A stretch of 36,328 nt of DNA, from NCBI RefSeq assembly GCF_000285555.1, contig NZ_HE611000.1:239492-275819 (forward strand), given 5' to 3'. Positions within the stretch are counted from its first letter, which is position 1, and every line of letters begins with the position of its first letter. A program made the position numbers and the translations under genes. Positions 31,010 through 36,328 of this stretch are shown here, in pieces. Source of the stretch: Kurthia massiliensis. GTDB taxonomy: Bacteria > Bacillota > Bacilli > Bacillales_A > Planococcaceae. The notes beneath the pieces were generated by a model. It saw only the letters and a program-made list of their open reading frames with translations, was not told the origin of the DNA and made no database searches.

Positions 31010-33412
31010 ATGATGCAAACAGAACAAAAATTAAAAGAAGCAAACTTTCAAATTACAGGCATGACATGTGCCGCATGTTCAGCGCGGATCGAAAAAGTGT
31101 TGAACCGCTTAGACGGTGTCGAAAATGCGACAGTAAACTTAGCGCTCGAAAAATCAGCTATTACGTATGATGCTGCTAAATTAACAGAAGCGGATTTCGA
31201 ACAAAAAATTGAGAAGCTCGGCTATGGTGTCGTGAAAGAAAAAGCTGAACTAGATATTACCGGTATGACGTGTGCCGCATGTTCAGCGCGTATTGAAAAA
31301 GTGTTGAATCGGCTAGACGGCATTTCTAGCGCCAACGTCAATTTGGCATTAGAAAAAGCGACTGTCACGTTCAATCCATCTGAATTAACGATGGCAGATA
31401 TCATCGCACGGATCGAAAAGCTCGGCTACGGCGCGCATCAACCGCAACAAGATGATGCGAAAGTCGATTATCGAACGCAGCATATTCAGCAACAAAAACG
31501 AAAATTTATCATCTCAGCGATTTTATCGATGCCACTCTTATGGACAATGGTCGCCCATTTTTCGTTTACTTCTTTCTTATACGTGCCTGACTTATTCATG
31601 AATCCTTGGTTTCAAATGCTACTCGCAACGCCGATTCAATTCATGATCGGTCGCCAGTTTTATGTAGGTGCTTACAAGTCATTGCGTAGCGGTAGCGCCA
31701 ATATGGACGTCCTCGTCGTAATGGGCACGTCCGCCGCTTATTTTTATAGCGTTTATCAAGCAATCGTTTCAACAGGTCATCACGTACCTCATCTTTATTT
31801 CGAAACGAGCGCCATTTTAATTACCTTGATTTTGCTTGGGAAATTATTTGAAGCAAAAGCGAAAGGTCGTTCTTCCGAAGCAATTAAAAAATTAATGGGC
31901 TTACAAGCGAAAACAGCCGTTGTTATTCGCAACGATGTCGAACAAGTCGTGCCGCTAGAAGACGTTATTATCGGTGATATGCTCATCGTGAAACCGGGTG
32001 AAAAAATCCCGGTAGACGGTGAAGTAGTACGTGGCACGAGCGCTATTGATGAATCGATGCTTACAGGTGAAAGCTTACCTGTTGATAAACAACAAGGTGA
32101 CATCGTCTACGGTGCAACGGTGAACCAAAATGGTATGTTAACGATGCGTGCAACGAAAGTAGGCCGCAACACCGCACTCGCACAAATTATTAAAGTCGTA
32201 GAAGACGCACAAGGCTCTAAAGCACCGATTCAACGATTGGCAGATAAAATTTCTGGCATTTTCGTACCGACTGTCGTGGCGTTTGCCGTACTAACATTTA
32301 TCGTTTGGCTTACGTTGATCACGCCTGGCGAATTTACACCTGCGTTTGAAGTATTGATTACGATTCTCGTCATCGCTTGTCCATGTGCACTTGGATTAGC
32401 GACACCGACTTCGATTATGGCCGGCTCTGGTCGCGCAGCGGAGTATGGTGTGTTATTCAAAGGTGGCGAGCATTTAGAACAAACGGGTCATATTGATACG
32501 GTCGTTGTCGATAAAACAGGTACCGTCACAAATGGGAAACCCGTATTAACAGATGTTTTCGTTGACGATGCATTGTTACCGCTTATCGGGGCAGCAGAAA
32601 AATCGTCTGAACACCCGCTCGCACAAGCGATTGTAAACGGTATTGTCGATAAAGGAATCACACTCGCACAAGCCGACACATTTGAAGCACTGCCTGGTTA
32701 TGGTGTGAAAGCGACAGTAGCCGGTCGCAAAGTGCTCATCGGTACACGTCAACTCATGCAAAACAATCATATTGATACGCATGATGCCGCACAACAGATG
32801 GTACAACTAGAGCAAGCGGGTAAAACAGCGATGCTCGTTGCGATTGATGAAGCTTATGTTGGTATCATTGCCGTTGCAGATACGGTGAAAGCGACGTCAC
32901 GTGCAGCAGTACAACGTCTACAAGCGATGAATATTGACGTCATTATGCTAACAGGTGATAACGAACATACAGCGCACGCCATCGCTAAACAAGTCGGCAT
33001 TCAACATGTCATTTCAGAAGTATTACCTGAAGATAAAGCGAAACATGTGACAACATTACAACAACAAGGTAAAAAAGTCGCAATGGTCGGTGATGGTATT
33101 AATGATGCGCCAGCACTTGCTACAGCCGATATCGGTATGGCGATTGGGACAGGTACTGATGTTGCGATGGAAGCAGCTGATATTACACTAATGCGTGGTG
33201 ACTTATCAGGTATTGCCGATGCCATCGTCATGAGTCGTAAAACGATGCGCAACATTAAACAAAATTTATTTTGGGCATTCGCTTACAATACAGTAGGCAT
33301 TACGATTGCCGCAGCTGGTTTATTAGCGCCTTGGGTTGCAGGTGCCGCGATGGCATTCAGTTCTGTATCGGTTGTGTTAAATGCGTTACGTCTACAACGT
33401 GTAAAGTTATAA
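31010..33412 (+). CDS. copA: Cu(I)-exporting P1B-type ATPase CopA
   Basis: The 800-residue protein starts at ATG 31010 after AAGAGGTGGTC (a second ATG follows at once). Two heavy-metal domains carry GMTCAACS (Cys20/23 and Cys88/91); they are so alike (both [12 protein letters not shown]) that a tandem duplication is evident. Then come eight membrane helices with the transport site CPC (457-459), the phosphatase motif LTGES, the phosphorylated Asp501 in DKTGTVT, SEHPLA, and the hinge GDGINDAP. It pumps Cu(I) out of the cytoplasm with ATP. It has its own CsoR operator and follows copZ after a terminator-like hairpin, which would let chaperone and pump levels differ. Confidence 0.95.
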   Translation: MMQTEQKLKEANFQITGMTCAACSARIEKVLNRLDGVENATVNLALEKSAITYDAAKLTEADFEQKIEKLGYGVVKEKAELDITGMTCAACSARIEKVLNRLDGISSANVNLALEKATVTFNPSELTMADIIARIEKLGYGAHQPQQDDAKVDYRTQHIQQQKRKFIISAILSMPLLWTMVAHFSFTSFLYVPDLFMNPWFQMLLATPIQFMIGRQFYVGAYKSLRSGSANMDVLVVMGTSAAYFYSVYQAIVSTGHHVPHLYFETSAILITLILLGKLFEAKAKGRSSEAIKKLMGLQAKTAVVIRNDVEQVVPLEDVIIGDMLIVKPGEKIPVDGEVVRGTSAIDESMLTGESLPVDKQQGDIVYGATVNQNGMLTMRATKVGRNTALAQIIKVVEDAQGSKAPIQRLADKISGIFVPTVVAFAVLTFIVWLTLITPGEFTPAFEVLITILVIACPCALGLATPTSIMAGSGRAAEYGVLFKGGEHLEQTGHIDTVVVDKTGTVTNGKPVLTDVFVDDALLPLIGAAEKSSEHPLAQAIVNGIVDKGITLAQADTFEALPGYGVKATVAGRKVLIGTRQLMQNNHIDTHDAAQQMVQLEQAGKTAMLVAIDEAYVGIIAVADTVKATSRAAVQRLQAMNIDVIMLTGDNEHTAHAIAKQVGIQHVISEVLPEDKAKHVTTLQQQGKKVAMVGDGINDAPALATADIGMAIGTGTDVAMEAADITLMRGDLSGIADAIVMSRKTMRNIKQNLFWAFAYNTVGITIAAAGLLAPWVAGAAMAFSSVSVVLNALRLQRVKL

Positions 33413-33415
33413 AAT

Positions 33416-33444
33416 TTGACAAAAAAATTTATTTATGCTATAAT
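33416..33444 (+). promoter_or_regulatory. Consensus sigma-A promoter of the methyltransferase gene
   Basis: TTGACA, exactly 17 bp, then TATAAT: both boxes match consensus. Transcription would start near 33451, some 20 bp before an internal terminator. Confidence 0.85.
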
Positions 33445-33470
33445 TTACATTAAATTTAAGCGGTGTTACA

Positions 33471-33518
33471 ATGAGATTCTCCTGGCCAGGGGAATCTTTT
33501 TTTATTGGAGTTTTTTAG
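33471..33518 (+). CDS. Possible 15-codon leader peptide
   Basis: ATG 33471 opens a frame MRFSWPGESFFIGVF that runs through the whole terminator hairpin and ends with TAG one base before the methyltransferase ATG (33520). The only SD-like sequence is AAGCGGTG. It may be a regulatory upstream ORF whose translation prevents hairpin formation. Confidence 0.4.
   Translation: MRFSWPGESFFIGVF
33474..33503 (+). terminator. Leader terminator (attenuator) before the methyltransferase gene
   Basis: AGATTCTCCT-GGCC-AGGGGAATCT is a ten-base-pair stem with one G-T pair, followed by seven T. It lies between a consensus promoter and the gene it should express. Confidence 0.85.
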
Positions 33519-33519
33519 A

Positions 33520-34431
33520 ATGCAACGACAAACATCAAGCTTAACTTCTCTTGTATCAACATTTACGAAAGCATATCATATGAATGAAGACGAACCACTC
33601 ATTTTTAAAGATACATTCGCAAACAAACTTTTATTATGTGAGGAATATGAAAAAATTGCCCACAGCATGATCGAAAATGCTTCATTTTTTCATCCAGATA
33701 TTGCGAAAAAACAACATTATAATCCTAAAACCATTTTACAATGGATTGCCCATACGCAACTATGCCCGACGCCACTTGCACGTGCGGCTTTCGCAGAGAA
33801 AATCGTTCTAAATGAAATAATGCTAGGTGCTGAACAATACGTTATATTAGGTGCGGGCTTGGATACATTTGCTTTACGCCACAAATATCCAAATATACGT
33901 ATATTTGAAGTCGACCATCCAGCGACACAATCGTTCAAAATCACCCGCTTTGAACAACTAGGCATCGCAGTACCTACTAACGTCACATTTATTGCTTCAG
34001 ATTTCAAAGTAGATGATGTGCGTGCGCAACTGATTGCAGCAGGCTTTAATCCACACAAAAAAACAGTGTTCAGTTTACTTGGCGTAACGTATTATTTAAC
34101 AGAAACGGCACTCCGCCATTTACTGATGGCATTATTTCAAACGTTACCACAAGGTAGTTCTATCGTTTTTGATGTCGCAGATGAACATTTACACACAACA
34201 GCAGGCATTCATAACCGCGTTCAACATATGGTACAAATGGCTGCCGCCGCAGGGGAACCGATGACATTTTCAACATCTATGCAGCGACTTGAGCAATTGT
34301 TAGCAGATGTACACTTGTGTGTATATGAACAGCTATCTCCTGAAGCCATTCAGCAACAATATTTTGCACATCGCCATGATGATCTACAAGCATTTGAAAC
34401 GATTCATTATGTTCATGCCGTTAAATATTAA
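33520..34431 (+). CDS. SAM-dependent methyltransferase, LCM/PPM-like family
   Basis: The 303-residue protein starts at ATG 33520 after TTGGAG. Motif I is QYVILGAGLDTFALRHK (about residues 107-123), followed by the acidic IFEVDHPATQSFK, which is diagnostic of the leucine carboxyl methyltransferase-like group (PF04072). Later motifs are VTFIASDFKVDD and FSLLGVTYYLT. Bacterial members methylate carboxyl or hydroxyl groups of small molecules, often in secondary metabolism; the substrate here is unknown. A consensus promoter with a leader terminator indicates that expression is conditional. Confidence 0.8.
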   Translation: MQRQTSSLTSLVSTFTKAYHMNEDEPLIFKDTFANKLLLCEEYEKIAHSMIENASFFHPDIAKKQHYNPKTILQWIAHTQLCPTPLARAAFAEKIVLNEIMLGAEQYVILGAGLDTFALRHKYPNIRIFEVDHPATQSFKITRFEQLGIAVPTNVTFIASDFKVDDVRAQLIAAGFNPHKKTVFSLLGVTYYLTETALRHLLMALFQTLPQGSSIVFDVADEHLHTTAGIHNRVQHMVQMAAAAGEPMTFSTSMQRLEQLLADVHLCVYEQLSPEAIQQQYFAHRHDDLQAFETIHYVHAVKY

Positions 34432-34434
34432 TAG

Positions 34435-34469
34435 CAAAAGCGCCGCTTCATGACGAAGTGGCGCTTTTC
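34435..34469. terminator. Bidirectional terminator
   Basis: AAAAGCGCCGCTTC pairs with GAAGTGGCGCTTTT around ATGAC, between convergent genes. Confidence 0.85.
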
Positions 34470-34477
34470 ATTAATCT

Positions 34478-34918
34478 TTATTCTACTTCAATGGTGAACG
34501 TATAGCTTGCGGCGCCTTCATCCCAACGTGCAAATACGTCATACACGTAAACGCCTGGTCGTCTCGGCGCTCGAAAATGATTGTCCGTTAACGGCACATT
34601 TTCTGCGCGCTCCCCTGACCATATGTTAACGCCTAACGTATCTTCATTAGGTTTTTGTTGAAACTTAATCTCAATATCAGCATTCGGTGCGACACGTTTC
34701 GGTTTAATTTGTTGCGACTTCACAATGTCTGGTGGGGAAATCGTATCTTCACATGTCGTTTGTAAGCGCCCTTCCCAGCAATACGTCCCGCGCGTCACTT
34801 TAATATTTTTATGATCTGCTTGTACGGTTAGCGTCGGCGGCCCTGATTTTGACAACATGACCCCGACACAAATCATTGCGGTAATTAGAGCACTCATGAC
34901 GAGCAAACGTTTCTTCAT
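34478..34918 (-). CDS. Membrane-anchored or secreted hypothetical protein
   Basis: The protein has about 146 residues, starting at ATG 34918 after AAGGGGTCGATCGT; an upstream ATG at 34942 has a poorer site. An N-terminal hydrophobic helix (LLVMSALITAMICVGVML) without a lipobox suggests a membrane anchor. The outer part, about 115 residues, has two Cys (GTYCWEGRLQTTCED) that may form a disulphide and a beta-sandwich look (YVYDVFARWDEGAASYTFTI), as in bacterial Ig-like domains. It is 24 bp downstream of the EVE-domain gene in the same direction, probably one operon. Confidence 0.65.
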   Translation of the reverse strand: MKKRLLVMSALITAMICVGVMLSKSGPPTLTVQADHKNIKVTRGTYCWEGRLQTTCEDTISPPDIVKSQQIKPKRVAPNADIEIKFQQKPNEDTLGVNIWSGERAENVPLTDNHFRAPRRPGVYVYDVFARWDEGAASYTFTIEVE

Positions 34919-34942
34919 ACGATCGACCCCTTCTATTTTCAT

Positions 34943-35356
34943 TTAAGCATCCCACATTTTTTGCAGTAATTTCGCATGTACAGGTGAAATTAAATAGTTT
35001 GTATATTGATCCATTCTTAAAATTTGTAGCTCTTTAAATGATTTCATCGTTGCTAATACATCTCGCGGTACACGTGGTGTCGGGTCAACATCGATTAATT
35101 GTAGCTCTGCCATTGCAAGCATATCTTCGTGCAACACTTCTGCTTCATATATCGTTTTCGTCACCGTTGCAATCGCTACAACACCTGCTTTATATTGTTC
35201 ATTCCCTGTTCTGCGCCAAATAAAAACCGTATCTCCAATTTCTAGCAGCTCGGCTAAATGTTTTTGACGAACAGGCCATGTCACATAATCTTGCGTCATT
35301 AAATATGTATTAAAATCAAAGCTTGCCTCATCGCTTTGAAAAATCCATGTATGCAT
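34943..35356 (-). CDS. EVE-domain protein
   Basis: The 137-residue protein starts at ATG 35356, eight bases after AAGGAG. It has MHTWIFQSD at the start, a WPVRQKHLAELLEIGDTVFIWRRTG core and GVVAIATVTKTIYEAEV, the characteristic EVE sequence pattern. EVE domains (PUA-like fold) form a pocket for modified bases in DNA or RNA and occur in restriction-like and nucleic-acid-modifying proteins. Stand-alone EVE proteins of this size are common in Firmicutes; the ligand is unknown. It probably shares a transcript with the membrane-anchored protein downstream. Confidence 0.75.
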   Translation of the reverse strand: MHTWIFQSDEASFDFNTYLMTQDYVTWPVRQKHLAELLEIGDTVFIWRRTGNEQYKAGVVAIATVTKTIYEAEVLHEDMLAMAELQLIDVDPTPRVPRDVLATMKSFKELQILRMDQYTNYLISPVHAKLLQKMWDA

Positions 35357-35400
35357 GTCATACACTCCTTATTTTTGAATCCTTCACTTCATTGTAACAA

Positions 35401-35433
35401 AAAAAGCGCTGTTCTATTCGAACAACACTTTTT
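35401..35433 (-). terminator. Terminator downstream of the DJ-1/PfpI remnant
   Basis: AAAAAGCGCTGTTC pairs with GAACAACACTTTTT with internal mismatches; on the minus strand it ends in a T run. Confidence 0.7.
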
Positions 35434-35441
35434 CAACATGA

Positions 35442-35936
35442 TTATGCTTGTAATAAATGAATGACTTTTTTTGCGACAGCAGCACCAGAAGCGGGATTTT
35501 GACCTGTTACGACGCGATTGTCTACGACTGCAAATTCAGCCCAGTCATCGCTTTTCACATAGTTAGCACCTTTACGGATAAGTTCGTCTTCTGTTAAGAA
35601 CGGTACATTTTTTTCTAAACCGACAGCAGCTTCTTCTGTGTTCGCAAAGCCTGTTACTTTTTTGTTATTGATTAAATGTTCGCCATTTTCATCTTTAATG
35701 TTTAATAAGCCGACAACACCGTGGCAAACACCTGATACGACGCCGCCATTTTTATAAATCGCACTCGCAATATTTTGTAAGTTTTGATCTTCTGCAAAAT
35801 CCCACATCACACCATGACCACCTGCATAGTAAATCACTTCGTATGCACTTGGATCAATGCTTTCAGCCGCAAGTGTCGTGCTTAATTGGTTTAAGAAATC
35901 ATCGTTTGTATAGTATGCCCAATCTAAATCTGTCAT
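35442..35936 (-). pseudogene. DJ-1/PfpI-family protein, 5'-truncated
   Basis: The frame encodes 164 residues and lacks about the first 60 of the family, including the strand with the catalytic-triad Glu (usual WLSEF or similar). Retained parts are VIYYAGGHGVMWDF, the nucleophilic elbow GVVSGVCHGVVGLL (Cys71 of the fragment) and VVTGQNPASGAAVAKKVI at the end. The family includes glyoxalases and chaperone-like hydrolases of the ThiJ/PfpI superfamily. The first Met has no ribosome site: the sequence before it belongs to a merR fragment on the other strand. So this is one side of a deletion and the gene is probably silent. Confidence 0.75.
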
Positions 35937-36158
35937 TTATTCGATGATCAAGATATTGAGCTGCTCAATTTAATCCGTTGCTTCCGTACACTCGGTATGT
36001 CAATTGAAGATATTAAAAATAATATCGCCATGATTCATACGACACATGAAACGATCGACACACAAGCGATTTTGATTGAACATAAAAAGAAACTAGAAGA
36101 ACAAATTCATATGCTAGAAGGCTATATTCACGAGATTGATCAAAAAATCGTCTCTTAA
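35937..36158 (+). pseudogene. MerR-family regulator, 5'-truncated
   Basis: The frame from 35937 to the TAA at 36156 reads LFDDQDIELLNLIRCFRTLG, MSIEDIKNNI and a C-terminal coiled coil (LIEHKKKLEEQIHMLEGYIHEIDQ), the second half of a MerR protein. The winged HTH (about 50-60 residues) is missing. The same frame has a TAA at 35925 and no start codon. It directly abuts, head to head, the truncated DJ-1/PfpI gene. Loss of the HTH means it cannot act as a regulator. Confidence 0.8.
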
Positions 36159-36195
36159 TATCGTTTCCCAATTTTTAGCTGAATTAACGTCAAAC

Positions 36196-36226
36196 GCCCC
36201 TCACGATTTTTCGGAGGGGCTTTTTT
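36196..36226 (+). terminator. Terminator of the merR remnant
   Basis: GCCCCTC pairs with GAGGGGC around ACGATTTTTCG and is followed by TTTTTT. The last 100 bp of the window (36227-36328) show nothing recognisable. Confidence 0.85.
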
Positions 36227-36328
36227 CAAAAAAAACATCATTCCTAACTATGTAGAAAAATAAAATAGTTTCTCTTCCTATACAAGTATTCTTGAACTAC
36301 CCCCACTTACCCGTTCTTCGAACGTTGC

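Noticed and set aside
33451..33515. Known riboswitch class in the methyltransferase leader
   Set aside because: The leader before the terminator is only about 20 nt, too short for SAM, fluoride, preQ1 or other aptamers I know, and no conserved core was found.
1..36328. CRISPR array or classical defence island
   Set aside because: No regularly spaced direct repeats and no cas, restriction or abortive-infection genes were seen; the only nuclease-like gene is the partial tnpB.

Overview
The window reads as chromosomal DNA of a motile, low-GC Gram-positive (Bacillota, Bacillales). Supporting signs are SD-rich starts (AGGAGG), sigma-A promoters, U-tailed intrinsic terminators, lipoprotein and Sec signal peptides, two chemoreceptors, an AraR/AraE pair very like the Bacillus subtilis proteins, CcpA-type cre sites, a csoR-copZ-copA copper locus and an HTH/TPR regulator. 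A Planococcaceae/Caryophanaceae-type bacterium (for example Kurthia-like) is my guess; the genus is not proven by the sequence.

Layout. 1-243: 5' end of an IS200/IS605-type tnpB running off the left edge. 345-4645: an arabinose cluster made of a small unknown gene whose promoter spacer is an AraR operator, araE, araR (convergent with araE) and galM (divergent from araR), with AraR boxes and cre sites but no araBAD in the window. 4817-7396: a PAS-PAS chemoreceptor, a protein related to OHCU decarboxylase without the usual catalytic histidine, and a 400-bp transcribed-looking stretch with an ideal Shine-Dalgarno sequence but no convincing gene. 7536-10441: a small unknown gene and a YfhO-type membrane glycosylation protein behind an SD-masking hairpin. 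10436-12676: an overlapping operon of ECF sigma factor, PadR-like regulator and an FtsW/RodA-family membrane protein with a HAAS-like N-terminus. 12774-20962: cyclophilin lipoprotein, TPR protein, lipoprotein, small proteins, a transmembrane chemoreceptor, tRNA-Lys(CUU), secreted SH3-type and other secreted proteins, and a YrvL-like membrane protein. 21154-24920: marR-SDR operon, a DUF6442/XRE/bacterial-PH operon with a perfect palindromic operator, and a VanZ-like protein.

24992-27814 is an accessory island of decaying pieces: a frameshifted membrane-protein gene, a cluster of three hairpins, an AT-rich membrane protein, an internally deleted IS30-family element with both terminal repeats, an unknown small gene, and the remains of a pUB110/pC194-type rolling-circle plasmid (rep lacking its N-terminus, plus the double-strand-origin nick sequence).

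27870-36328 returns to core-like genes: GNAT, an HTH/TPR (Rgg-like) regulator with a divergent 48-residue hydrophobic peptide, a secreted protein, csoR-copZ and copA each preceded by a matching CsoR box, a methyltransferase behind a promoter-uORF-terminator leader, an EVE-domain gene, and a deletion scar that removed the 5' ends of both a DJ-1/PfpI gene and a divergent merR gene.

The points most worth checking are the AraR-controlled unknown gene (374-631), the attenuator leader (33416-33518), the Rgg-like/small-peptide pair (28466-29551), the sigma-PadR-FtsW module, the altered OHCU decarboxylase-like protein and the DJ-1/merR deletion junction. No CRISPR array or classical defence system was found.
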